Made by a program: the position numbers and the translations under genes
Notes under the pieces: model-generated
Databases searched by the model: none
The model's input: the letters and a program-made list of their open reading frames with translations, nothing else
What the model was told of the DNA's origin: nothing
Part shown: one piece after another, positions 1 to 6,455 of the stretch
Layout: each line of letters begins with the position of its first letter
Numbering within the stretch: position 1 is the stretch's first letter
DNA from: CAZVEE01 sp964625525
GTDB taxonomy: Bacteria > Pseudomonadota > Alphaproteobacteria > JAJFIK01
Length of the DNA: 14,902 bases
NCBI GenBank assembly: GCA_964625525.1
Contig: CAZVEE010000086.1
Coordinates: forward strand, 1-14,902
Direction of reading: 5' to 3'

Positions 1-56
1 TCCGCGAAGGCGGCCGCACCGTCGGCGCCGGCGTCGTCGCCAAAATCATCGAGTAG
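1..56 (+). CDS. tuf: Elongation factor Tu, C-terminal end (partial)
   Basis: Only the last 17 codons are present, read in the frame starting at base 3 and ending at the TAG at 54-56. The peptide REGGRTVGAGVVAKIIE is the highly conserved C-terminus of EF-Tu domain 3, the GTPase that delivers aminoacyl-tRNA to the ribosomal A site. The rest of the gene lies to the left of the window. Its place just before rpsJ matches the usual str-S10 junction (rpsL-rpsG-fusA-tuf-rpsJ) of proteobacteria, so the str operon probably lies upstream. The identification is secure from the terminal motif and context; nothing can be said about the missing part. Confidence 0.95.
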   Translation, partial: REGGRTVGAGVVAKIIE

Positions 57-75
57 ACCACGACACGTGTTTGAG

Positions 76-109
76 GGGCGCCGGCGGTGCCGGCGCCCTC
101 TGTATTTTT
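76..109 (+). terminator. Rho-independent terminator or attenuator after tuf
   Basis: A perfect 10-bp GC-rich stem (GGGCGCCGGC at 76-85 paired with GCCGGCGCCC at 89-98) with a 3-nt loop is followed by TCTGTATTTTT (99-109). This is the form of an intrinsic terminator and it lies 20 nt after the tuf stop. I see no convincing promoter between it and rpsJ (110-152). Either some transcription reads through into the S10 block, or a promoter that I cannot recognise lies there or inside tuf. Confidence 0.85.
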
Positions 110-152
110 GGGAACCGGTTCATCCGGCGAGCCCGACAGGATCTGAAGTGCG

Positions 153-461
153 ATGCAGGGACAAACGATCAGAATACGGCTGAAAGCCTTCGATCATCGG
201 GTTCTGGACACCTCGACCCGCGAGATTGTGAACACCGCGAAGCGGACCGGCGCGCAAGTGCGCGGCCCTATTCCGCTGCCGACCCGGATCGAGAAATTCA
301 CGGTGCTGCGCTCGCCGCACATCGATAAGAAGAGCCGCGAACAGTTCGAGATGCGCACGCATAAGCGCTTGCTCGACATTGTGGACCCCACGCCGCAAAC
401 GGTGGACGCGCTGATGAAGCTCGACCTTGCCGCGGGCGTGGATGTGGAGATCAAACTCTAA
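153..461 (+). CDS. rpsJ: Small subunit ribosomal protein S10 (also NusE)
   Basis: This 102-residue protein matches the family length (103 in E. coli). Conserved segments are IRIRLKAFDHR near the N-terminus, AKRTGAQVRGPIPLPTR in the middle and THKRLLDIVDPTPQTVDALM towards the end. S10 sits in the head of the 30S subunit. As NusE it also pairs with NusB in transcription antitermination and contacts NusG, linking ribosome and RNA polymerase. The ATG at 153 gives the standard MQGQTIRIRLK start; its Shine-Dalgarno is weak (AGGA at 138-141 is rather far, GAAG at 145-148 rather near). It is the first gene of the S10 block, 96 nt after tuf and beyond a terminator hairpin. rplC follows after 34 nt. 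Confidence 0.98.
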   Translation: MQGQTIRIRLKAFDHRVLDTSTREIVNTAKRTGAQVRGPIPLPTRIEKFTVLRSPHIDKKSREQFEMRTHKRLLDIVDPTPQTVDALMKLDLAAGVDVEIKL

Positions 462-495
462 GAGCGGGCCGCGCGGCCACGCCGGGAGAAGAACA

Positions 496-1338
496 ATGCG
501 ATCAGGTGTGATCGTTCAAAAAGTTGGCATGACGCGGGTGTTCACGCCCGAAGGCCGTCACGAGTCCGTGACGGTGCTGCGTCTGGACAGCTGCCAGGTG
601 GTCGCTCAGCGCACGCAAGAGCGCGACGGTTATGTGGCGCTGCAATTGGGCGCGGGCAAAGCCAAGGTCAAGCGGGTCAGCCAGCCCATGCGCGGCCATT
701 TTGCGAAAGCCAAAGTAGAGCCCAAGCGCAAAGTGGCGGAGTTCCGCGTGAGCGCGGACAATGTGATCGATGTGGGCGCTGAATTCACTGCCGAGCACTT
801 CGTGCCGGGCCAGAAGGTGGATGTGGTCGGGACCAGCATTGGTAAAGGCTTTGCCGGTGCCATGAAGCGGCACAATTTCGGCGGTCTGCGGGCCTCTCAT
901 GGCGTCTCCATCTCGCACCGCTCACACGGCTCCACGGGGCAGTGTCAGGACCCGGGCAAGGTCTTCAAGGGCAAGAAAATGGCCGGCCATATGGGCGCGG
1001 TACGCGTGACGACGCAAAACCTGGAAGTGGTTAAGACCGATCTGGATCGTGGTTTGATCCTGGTGCGCGGTTCGGTGCCGGGCGCGCGCGGGGGCTGGGT
1101 GTTGCTGCGCGATGCGGTCAAGCGGCCCATGCATGACGGTGTGCCGATGCCGGGGGCCTTCCGCACATTGGAAGATGTGATGGGCTCGACAGAAACGCCG
1201 GCCGATCAGGCGCCGGCGGATGATGCGGCGCCCGCTGCGGAGACGCCCGAGACCGACGCGCCCGCGGCGGACGCACCGGCGAGCGATGAGGCGCCGGCGG
1301 GTCAGGACGCCCCCGAGAAGAAGGGTGACGCGGAATGA
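496..1338 (+). CDS. rplC: Large subunit ribosomal protein L3 with acidic C-terminal tail
   Basis: L3 binds the 3' end of 23S rRNA near the peptidyl transferase centre and is one of the proteins that start 50S assembly. The ATG at 496 follows GGGAGAAG and gives MRSGVIVQKVGMTRVF, the usual N-terminus; the open frame extends upstream to 427 but overlaps rpsJ. The protein has 280 residues against 209 in E. coli. The core runs to about residue 224 and includes GSTGQCQDPGKVFKGKKMAG (145-164), where Gln149 corresponds to the glutamine methylated by PrmB in E. coli. Residues 230-280 are an added low-complexity tail of Ala, Pro, Asp, Glu and Thr ending EKKGDAE. The stop overlaps the rplD start by 4 nt (ATGA), suggesting translational coupling. 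Confidence 0.97.
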   Translation: MRSGVIVQKVGMTRVFTPEGRHESVTVLRLDSCQVVAQRTQERDGYVALQLGAGKAKVKRVSQPMRGHFAKAKVEPKRKVAEFRVSADNVIDVGAEFTAEHFVPGQKVDVVGTSIGKGFAGAMKRHNFGGLRASHGVSISHRSHGSTGQCQDPGKVFKGKKMAGHMGAVRVTTQNLEVVKTDLDRGLILVRGSVPGARGGWVLLRDAVKRPMHDGVPMPGAFRTLEDVMGSTETPADQAPADDAAPAAETPETDAPAADAPASDEAPAGQDAPEKKGDAE

Positions 1339-1955
1339 AACTCGATGTGATGACATTGGACGGGGCCACGTCCGGCTCGATCGATCTTGATGATGCCATT
1401 TATGATCTCGATCCGCGTGCGGATATTCTGCATCGCGTGGTGACGTGGCAATTGGCGCGGGCCCGGGCCGGCACGCACAAGTCCAAAGGCCGCCACGAGA
1501 TTTCGGGCACGTCCAAGAAATTCGTGCGCCAGAAAGGCTCCGGCGGCGCCCGTCACGGCAACCGCAAGGCGCCGCAGTTTCGTGGCGGTGGTAAAGCCCA
1601 CGGGCCAGTGGTGCGCAGCCATGAAACCGACCTGCCGAAAAAGGTGCGGCGCCTTGGCCTGAAGCTGGCGTTGTCGTCCAAGGCACGCACGGAGTCGCTC
1701 ATGGTGCTCGACACCGCGAGCCTTGATGCGCCGAAAACGAAGGCCCTGATCGAGAAGCTCGATGCGTTGAAAGTGACTTCGGCGTTGGTGATTGACGGCG
1801 CGGCGGTTGATGACAACTTCGCCCGCGCGGCGCGGAATATTCCGCATCTCGACGTGCTGCCGGCACAGGGGCTGAACGTGCGCGACATCCTGCGCCGTCA
1901 GACGCTGGTGCTGACCCGCGCGGCCGTTGAACAGATCGAAGCGAGGCTCAAATGA
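1335..1955 (+). CDS. rplD: Large subunit ribosomal protein L4
   Basis: The 206-residue protein matches the L4 family (201 in E. coli). The long basic loop, about residues 48-92 with RQKGSGGARHGNRKAPQFRG inside it, reaches into the nascent-chain exit tunnel and is a known site of macrolide-resistance changes in the family. The C-terminal globular part (about 100-206) binds 23S rRNA domain I. The ATG overlaps the rplC stop (ATGA) with AAGGG at 1321-1325 as ribosome binding site. In E. coli L4 represses its own S10 operon through the leader RNA; here no long leader precedes rpsJ, so that mechanism is not evident. It also overlaps rplW by 4 nt. Confidence 0.98.
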   Translation: MKLDVMTLDGATSGSIDLDDAIYDLDPRADILHRVVTWQLARARAGTHKSKGRHEISGTSKKFVRQKGSGGARHGNRKAPQFRGGGKAHGPVVRSHETDLPKKVRRLGLKLALSSKARTESLMVLDTASLDAPKTKALIEKLDALKVTSALVIDGAAVDDNFARAARNIPHLDVLPAQGLNVRDILRRQTLVLTRAAVEQIEARLK

Positions 1956-2245
1956 CCGAGCTCAAACATTATGACGTGATCCTCGGCCCCGTGATCACCG
2001 AAAAGGCGACCATGGCGTCTGAGAACAATCAGGTGCTGTTCCGCGTGGCACTCGACGCCTCGAAGCCAGCGATCCGGGATGCCATTGAGGCGCTGTTCAG
2101 CGTCAAGGTGAAAGCGGTGAACACCATCCGCGTCAAGGGCAAGACCAAGCGGTTTCGCGGGCGGCCCGGCCGGCGCAGCGACTTCAAGAAGGCGGTGGTG
2201 ACCTTGGAAGACGGTCACACCATCGACGTGACGACGGGCCTTTAA
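1952..2245 (+). CDS. rplW: Large subunit ribosomal protein L23
   Basis: This 97-residue protein has the L23 layout: an N-terminal VITEKATM segment, a central NTIRVKGKTKRFRGRPGRR loop that enters the exit tunnel, and a KKAVVTLEDG strand near the C-terminus. L23 rims the tunnel exit and is the docking site for trigger factor, SRP and the translocon. Glu17 lines up with E. coli Glu18, the main trigger factor contact. The start overlaps the rplD stop (ATGA), with GAGG at 1943-1946 five nt upstream. The length is the usual one. A 66-nt spacer separates it from rplB. Confidence 0.98.
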   Translation: MTELKHYDVILGPVITEKATMASENNQVLFRVALDASKPAIRDAIEALFSVKVKAVNTIRVKGKTKRFRGRPGRRSDFKKAVVTLEDGHTIDVTTGL

Positions 2246-2311
2246 GGTTCGGAAGCTGATTTGCCCGCGGATGATCGCGGGCCTTTGAGACGTTCAATCG
2301 GGACAAGACCG

Positions 2312-3151
2312 ATGGCACTGAAGACTTACAAACCTATGACGCCCGGCCAGCGCGGTCTCGTGCTGGTGGATCGTTCGGCGTTGCATAAAGGCCGCCCGGA
2401 GAAAACCCTGACCGAGGGTTTGACCAAAAAGGGCGGGCGGAACAATTCCGGGCGCATCACCATGCGCCGGCGCGGCGGTGGCCACAAACGGCTCTACCGC
2501 ATCGTGGATTTCAAGCGCCGTAAATTTGATGTGCCGGCCACCGTGGATCGCATCGAATATGATCCGAACCGGACGGCTTTCATCGCGCTGTTGCACTATG
2601 AGGATGGCGACAAGGCCTACATCTTGGCCCCTCAGCGCCTGAAGCAGGGCGACACGGTGATCGCCGGGCAGAAGGTGGACGTGAAGCCGGGCAATGCCAT
2701 GCCGCTCTCGTCCATGCCCGTGGGGACGATCATCCATAATGTGGAACTGAAGCCTGAAAAGGGCGGTCAGATCGCCCGCGCCGCCGGCACCTATGCCCAG
2801 CTTGTGGGCCGGGACGGGGCTTATGCGATTATTCGTCTGTCCTCGGGCGAACAGCGCCTGATCCGCGGGGAATGCATGGCCAGTGTCGGGGCCGTGTCGA
2901 ACTCCGATCATGCGAACACGAACCTGTCGAAAGCGGGCCGCTCGCGCTGGCTCGGACGCCGTCCGTCCGTGCGCGGCGTGGCCATGAACCCGGTCGACCA
3001 CCCCCATGGTGGTGGTGAGGGCCGCACCTCGGGCGGGCGCCATCCGGTGACCCCGTGGGGCAAGCCCACCAAAGGCAAGCGCACGCGCTCCAACAAGTCG
3101 ACCGACAAATACATTCTGCGTTCCCGTCATGAGCGCAAGTCCAAGCGGTAA
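2312..3151 (+). CDS. rplB: Large subunit ribosomal protein L2
   Basis: L2 is needed for subunit joining and for an active peptidyl transferase centre. The 279-residue protein (273 in E. coli) starts MALKTYKPMTPGQRG, the normal N-terminus. An in-frame ATG at 2261 would add 17 residues unlike the family and is rejected. The OB-fold and SH3-like RNA-binding domains span about residues 40-200. The conserved C-terminal loop GVAMNPVDHPHGGGEGRTSG (222-241) holds His230, matching E. coli His229. The ribosome binding site (GGGACAAG) is weak for such a highly expressed gene. rpsS follows after 12 nt. Confidence 0.97.
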   Translation: MALKTYKPMTPGQRGLVLVDRSALHKGRPEKTLTEGLTKKGGRNNSGRITMRRRGGGHKRLYRIVDFKRRKFDVPATVDRIEYDPNRTAFIALLHYEDGDKAYILAPQRLKQGDTVIAGQKVDVKPGNAMPLSSMPVGTIIHNVELKPEKGGQIARAAGTYAQLVGRDGAYAIIRLSSGEQRLIRGECMASVGAVSNSDHANTNLSKAGRSRWLGRRPSVRGVAMNPVDHPHGGGEGRTSGGRHPVTPWGKPTKGKRTRSNKSTDKYILRSRHERKSKR

Positions 3152-3163
3152 GGAGAGAGGCCG

Positions 3164-3442
3164 GTGCCCCGTTCGGTTTGGAAAGGCCCGTTTGTCGATA
3201 GCTACCTTTTGAGGAAAGCCGAGAAGGTAGCCTCCAGCGGCCGCAAGGAAGTGATCAAGACCTGGAGCCGTCGCTCGACAGTCATGCCTCAGTTCATTGG
3301 GCTGACCTTCGGCGTCTACAACGGCAAGAAATTCGTGCCCGTGCTCGTGAGCGAGGACATGGTGGGCCACAAGCTCGGTGAGTTTTCACCGACGCGCACC
3401 TATTACGGCCATATGGCCGACAAGAAGGCGAAGCGGAGATAA
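3164..3442 (+). CDS. rpsS: Small subunit ribosomal protein S19
   Basis: This 92-residue protein (92 in E. coli) begins PRSVWKGPFVDSYLLRKAEK and contains IKTWSRRSTVMPQFIGLTFG, both hallmarks of S19. It sits in the 30S head with S13 and contacts the A-site tRNA region and intersubunit bridge B1a. The start codon is GTG at 3164, supported by AGGAGAG at 3151-3157, whose first base is the last base of the rplB stop. The C-terminus GEFSPTRTYYGHMADKKAKRR is typical. rplV begins 5 nt after the stop, so the two are probably coupled. Confidence 0.98.
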   Translation: MPRSVWKGPFVDSYLLRKAEKVASSGRKEVIKTWSRRSTVMPQFIGLTFGVYNGKKFVPVLVSEDMVGHKLGEFSPTRTYYGHMADKKAKRR

Positions 3443-3447
3443 GGGCC

Positions 3448-3828
3448 ATGGGGAAAAAGCAAGCAGAGCGCCAGCTGCCCGACAATGCCGCCCAAGCCGT
3501 GGGCCGCATGATCCGGACGAGCCCGCAAAAGCTCAACTTGGTTGCGCAGATGATCCGTGGCAAGCGCGTGGAAACCGCGCTGGCGGAACTGACCTTCTCG
3601 CCTAAGAAAGTCAGCCGGGATGTGAAGAAGATCCTGCAATCGGCGATCGCCAATGCGGAGAACAACCACAATCTGGATGTGGACCAGCTGGTGGTGGCGG
3701 AAGCTTTCGTGGGCAAGAACCTGGTGATGAAGCGGTTTCGGCCGCGGGCGCGGGGCCGCGTGGGGCGCATTCAAAAGCCCTTCAGCGAGCTGACGATCGT
3801 CGTGCGCGAACCGCAGGAGGCGGTGTAA
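3448..3828 (+). CDS. rplV: Large subunit ribosomal protein L22
   Basis: The 126-residue protein has the L22 fold: a helical core (TSPQKLNLVAQMIRGKRVETA, then LQSAIANAENN) and a long beta-hairpin, about residues 86-112 with MKRFRPRARGRVGRI, that lines the exit tunnel. L22 binds 23S rRNA and touches all of its domains; its hairpin is a known site of macrolide resistance and arrest-peptide sensing in the family. It is somewhat longer than the E. coli protein (110 residues) because of an N-terminal segment (MGKKQAERQLPDNAAQ) of a kind common in alphaproteobacteria. Its end contains the Shine-Dalgarno of rpsC, and the two genes share one base (TAATG). Confidence 0.98.
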   Translation: MGKKQAERQLPDNAAQAVGRMIRTSPQKLNLVAQMIRGKRVETALAELTFSPKKVSRDVKKILQSAIANAENNHNLDVDQLVVAEAFVGKNLVMKRFRPRARGRVGRIQKPFSELTIVVREPQEAV

Positions 3829-4568
3829 TGGGACAGAAAGTTAACCCCATCGGGCTGCGGCTCGGCATCAACCGCACCTGGGATTCGCGCTGGTACGCGC
3901 CCAAGGCGGAATACGGCAAGCTGGTGCACGAGGATCTGGCGATCCGGGCGTTCTTGCATAAGACGCTGAAGCAGGCGGGCATTTCGCGCATTATCATCGA
4001 GCGTCCGCACAAGAAGTGCCGGGTCACGATCTATACAGCGCGTCCGGGTGTGGTGATCGGCAAGAAAGGCGCGGATATCGACAAGCTGCGCAAGAAGCTG
4101 GGCCAGTACACGGACAGTGAGGTGTTCCTGAACATCGTTGAGATCCGTAAGCCGGAGATCGACGCGACTTTGGTGGCCGAAAACATTGCTCAGCAGTTGG
4201 AGCGTCGGGTCGCGTTCCGCCGCGCCATGAAGCGCTCGTTGCAGTCGGCGATGCGGCTGGGGGCGCTCGGGATTCGGATCGCGTCCGGCGGGCGTCTGGG
4301 CGGCGCGGAAATTGCGCGGACGGAAGGGTATCGCGAAGGCCGGGTGCCGCTGCATACCCTGCGCGCGGATATCGACTACGGCACGGCGGAAGCCAAGACC
4401 ACCTACGGCATCATCGGCATCAAGGTCTGGATCTTCAAAGGCGAGATCATGGAACACGATCCGATGGCCCAGGACCGGCGCATGCAGGAAGCCCAGGAAG
4501 GCGGCGGCGGCGGTGGCCGGCGTGACCGGGATCGGGGCGACCGCGGTGATCGGCGCGACCGGGCCTAA
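3828..4568 (+). CDS. rpsC: Small subunit ribosomal protein S3 with Gly/Arg/Asp-rich tail
   Basis: S3 forms part of the mRNA entry channel of the 30S subunit and has helicase-related activity on incoming mRNA. The 246-residue protein starts MGQKVNPIGLRLGI. A type II KH domain is visible with the GxxG loop GKKG at residues 78-81. The C-terminal domain includes GIRIASGGRLGGAEIARTE and ends in the alphaproteobacterial segment MEHDPMAQDRR. Residues 224-246 then form a glycine run followed by alternating Arg/Asp/Gly, a low-complexity tail beyond the usual end (233 residues in E. coli). A perfect AGGAGG at 3815-3820, inside rplV, lies 7 nt before the ATG, making this one of the best ribosome binding sites in the window. 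Confidence 0.97.
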   Translation: MGQKVNPIGLRLGINRTWDSRWYAPKAEYGKLVHEDLAIRAFLHKTLKQAGISRIIIERPHKKCRVTIYTARPGVVIGKKGADIDKLRKKLGQYTDSEVFLNIVEIRKPEIDATLVAENIAQQLERRVAFRRAMKRSLQSAMRLGALGIRIASGGRLGGAEIARTEGYREGRVPLHTLRADIDYGTAEAKTTYGIIGIKVWIFKGEIMEHDPMAQDRRMQEAQEGGGGGGRRDRDRGDRGDRRDRA

Positions 4569-4623
4569 CGAGGCGCAGAGTCGCGACAGGCAAGGCCGGT
4601 GCTAAGACGTAAGGACAAAGGCG

Positions 4624-5037
4624 ATGCTACAGCCAAAACGCACAAAGTTCCGCAAAGCCCATAAAGGCCGCATCAAAGGCATGGCCAAAGGCGGAGCGCT
4701 GCTGAATTTCGGTCTGTACGGACTGAAGGCGATGGAGCCCGAGCGGGTCACCGCGCGCCAGATAGAGGCAGCGCGTCGCGCCATCACCCGTCACATGAAA
4801 CGGGCCGGGCGCGTCTGGATCCGCATCTTCCCGGATGTGCCCGTGTCGCAGAAGCCGACCGAAGTGCGCATGGGTAAGGGGAAGGGCTCGCCGGAATATT
4901 GGGCGGCCAAAGTGAAGCCCGGCCGCGTCATGTTCGAGATCGACGGCGTGAGCGAACCGATTGCGCGCGAAGCGCTGCGCCTTGGCGCTATGAAGCTGCC
5001 GATCAAGTGCCGCTTCGTGCAGCGCATGACCGACTGA
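4624..5037 (+). CDS. rplP: Large subunit ribosomal protein L16
   Basis: The 137-residue protein matches L16 (136 in E. coli), beginning MLQPKRTKFRKAHKGRIKGM. L16 organises the A-site side of the 50S subunit, binding near helices 38, 42 and 89. The strongly conserved VRMGKGKGSPEYW segment is at residues 81-93; Arg82 lines up with E. coli Arg81, which is hydroxylated by the oxygenase YcfD in that organism. Whether the modification occurs here cannot be seen. AAGGA at 4611-4615 is an adequate ribosome binding site. The 55-nt spacer after rpsC shows no clear structure. Confidence 0.98.
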   Translation: MLQPKRTKFRKAHKGRIKGMAKGGALLNFGLYGLKAMEPERVTARQIEAARRAITRHMKRAGRVWIRIFPDVPVSQKPTEVRMGKGKGSPEYWAAKVKPGRVMFEIDGVSEPIAREALRLGAMKLPIKCRFVQRMTD

Positions 5038-5054
5038 GGGACGGAGAGACCAGG

Positions 5055-5294
5055 ATGAAAGCGACGGATGTCCGCGCCCTGAGCGACGATCAGCTGCTGG
5101 AGGAACTCGGCAAGCTGAAGCGGGAGCAGTTCAATCTGCGGTTCCGCAAGGCGACGGGCCAATTGGAGAACACCACGCGCTTCCGCCAGATCCGGCGGGA
5201 TGTGGCGCGGATCAAAACGATGATGCGCGAGCGTCAGGGCCAGGCGGAGCAAGGCACGCCGAGCCAGGGCGAAGCGAGCGCCGCCGACGCGTAA
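5055..5294 (+). CDS. rpmC: Large subunit ribosomal protein L29
   Basis: L29 is a small helical protein near the tunnel exit next to L23. The ATG at 5055, preceded by GGAGAG (5043-5048), gives MKATDVRALSDDQLLEELGK and a 79-residue product. The reading frame stays open upstream to 4899 only because it overlaps rplP, so the longer form is rejected. Helical segments LLEELGKLKREQFNLRFRKATGQ and RFRQIRRDVARIKTMMRER carry the family signature. The last 15 or so residues (QAEQGTPSQGEASAADA) are a low-complexity tail beyond the 63 residues of E. coli L29. It lies 17 nt after rplP and 30 nt before rpsQ. Confidence 0.97.
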   Translation: MKATDVRALSDDQLLEELGKLKREQFNLRFRKATGQLENTTRFRQIRRDVARIKTMMRERQGQAEQGTPSQGEASAADA

Positions 5295-5324
5295 GCGCGG
5301 TCTGTGATGTGAGGAGACAAGCGA

Positions 5325-5570
5325 GTGCCGAAGCGAATTCTGCAAGGGCGGGTCGTCAGCGACAAGACCGACAAGACCGTGGTGGTGCTGGTGGAACGCC
5401 GCTTCACGCACCCGGTGATGAAGAAGACGGTGCGTAAATCGAAGCGCTATCACGCTCATGACCCGGACAACAGCTTCAAGACCGGTGACGAAGTGCGCAT
5501 TCAAGAATGCCGTCCGCTGTCCAAGCTGAAGACCTGGGAAGTGGTGGGCGCGGTTGGCGCCGACGAATAA
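5325..5570 (+). CDS. rpsQ: Small subunit ribosomal protein S17
   Basis: The 81-residue protein has an OB-fold S17 pattern: MPKRILQGRVVSDKTDKTVVV, then the RRFTHPVMKKTVRKSKRYHA loop and a final DEVRIQECRPLSKLKTWEVV strand. S17 binds 16S rRNA early in assembly of the 30S body. The start is GTG at 5325 with GAGGAG at 5311-5316, 8 nt upstream. It is the last gene of the S10 block; a 152-nt spacer follows, the longest in this part of the cluster, suggesting a regulatory boundary before rplN. Confidence 0.98.
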   Translation: MPKRILQGRVVSDKTDKTVVVLVERRFTHPVMKKTVRKSKRYHAHDPDNSFKTGDEVRIQECRPLSKLKTWEVVGAVGADE

Positions 5571-5722
5571 GGACACAACCGGCCATGGGGCGGTTGGGCG
5601 CCAGGGTCCTTTGAACCCCGAGGCGTGAAAGAGACGGGGCCGGATGAAGGCCCGGTCGCAGGGACCGAATTAGACGAGCCCGCAGCTCAGGAGAGCGCGG
5701 CACCAAAGACGGGAGTTGAGCG
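5571..5722 (+). promoter_or_regulatory. rpsQ-rplN spacer with tandem hairpins (candidate spc leader)
   Basis: This 152-nt non-coding stretch sits between the S10 and spc blocks. Two small perfect stems lie back to back: GGGCC (5637-5641) with GGCCC (5649-5653), and CGGTC (5653-5657) with GACCG (5663-5667). They share base 5653, so they compete or adjust by one base. Neither is followed by a T tract, so they are not intrinsic terminators. I see no convincing promoter. The Shine-Dalgarno of rplN (GGGAG) is at 5711-5715. A regulatory role is inference from length and position. Confidence 0.4.
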
Positions 5723-6091
5723 ATGATCCAGATGCAGACGAATTTGGACGTGGCCGATAATTCGGGCGCCCGTCGCGTGCAGTGCATCAAAGTGCTGGGC
5801 GGCGCCAAGCGCAAATACGCCCATGTGGGCGACATCATCGTGGTCAGCGTGAAAGATGCCATTCCGCGCGGCCGGGTGAAAAAGGGCGATGTGATGCAGG
5901 CGGTCGTGGTGCGCACGGCCAAGGAAATCCGCCGCCCCGATGGCAGTGCCATGCGCTTTGACAGCAATGCGGCAGTGCTGGTGAACAAGCAGGGCGAGCC
6001 GGTCGGCACGCGCATCTTCGGCCCCGTGCCGCGTGAGCTGCGCGCCAAGAACCACATGAAGATCATCTCGTTGGCGCCGGAAGTGCTCTGA
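5723..6091 (+). CDS. rplN: Large subunit ribosomal protein L14
   Basis: This 122-residue protein is close to the family length and starts MIQMQTNLDVADNSGARRVQ, the usual form. Further markers are KVLGGAKRKYAHVGDIIVVSVKDA and FDSNAAVLVNKQGEPVGTRIFGPVPRELR. L14 is a five-stranded barrel on the 50S interface face; it makes bridges to 16S rRNA helix 14 and is the docking site for the silencing factor RsfS in the family. It is the first gene of the spc block, with GGGAG seven nt before the ATG. Confidence 0.98.
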   Translation: MIQMQTNLDVADNSGARRVQCIKVLGGAKRKYAHVGDIIVVSVKDAIPRGRVKKGDVMQAVVVRTAKEIRRPDGSAMRFDSNAAVLVNKQGEPVGTRIFGPVPRELRAKNHMKIISLAPEVL

Positions 6092-6131
6092 AACGAGCCG
6101 GCGCTCTTCGGGAAGGCAAGGACAGAAGGCC

Positions 6132-6455
6132 ATGACGGTAAAGGTCAGATTCAAAAAGGGCGATCAGGTGCTTGTGCGCACCGGCCGCGATAAAGGCAAA
6201 AAGGGCGAGATCCTGAAGATGTTGCCGCGGGAGAACCGCGCCGTCGTTCAGGGTGTCAACGTGGCCACCCGCCACCAGCGCCAGACGCAGCAACAGGAAG
6301 GTGGGCTGATCCGCAAGGAACTGTCCATTGACCTGTCCAATCTGGCCCATGTGGACCCCAAAAGCGGCGAGGCCACGCGCGTTGGGTACAAGATGCTGGA
6401 AGACGGTCGCAAAGTGCGCTTTGCGAAGAAGTCCGGAGAGGTGATCGATGTCTGA
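6132..6455 (+). CDS. rplX: Large subunit ribosomal protein L24
   Basis: This 107-residue protein carries a KOW motif (about residues 8-34, FKKGDQVLVRTGRDKGKKGE onward) typical of L24, an assembly-initiator protein that binds the 5' part of 23S rRNA and later lies near the tunnel exit. The middle part NVATRHQRQTQQQEGGLI and the C-terminal RVGYKMLEDGRKVRFAKKSGEVID fit alphaproteobacterial L24. AAGGA at 6118-6122 precedes the ATG. Its last 8 nt overlap the start of rplE. In E. coli, S8 represses the spc operon by binding the mRNA in this rplX-rplE region; a matching site is not obvious here by eye. Confidence 0.98.
   Translation: MTVKVRFKKGDQVLVRTGRDKGKKGEILKMLPRENRAVVQGVNVATRHQRQTQQQEGGLIRKELSIDLSNLAHVDPKSGEATRVGYKMLEDGRKVRFAKKSGEVIDV

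Noticed and set aside
427..495. N-terminal 23-residue extension of L3 from an upstream ATG
   Set aside because: It overlaps rpsJ, resembles no L3 N-terminus, and the ATG at 496 has a good ribosome binding site.
2294..3370. 358-codon open frame on the minus strand opposite rplB and rpsS
   Set aside because: The plus-strand genes are unambiguous and the antisense product is a compositional artefact.
4899..5054. 52-residue upstream extension of L29
   Set aside because: It lies inside rplP in another frame; the ATG at 5055 gives the family N-terminus with its own Shine-Dalgarno.
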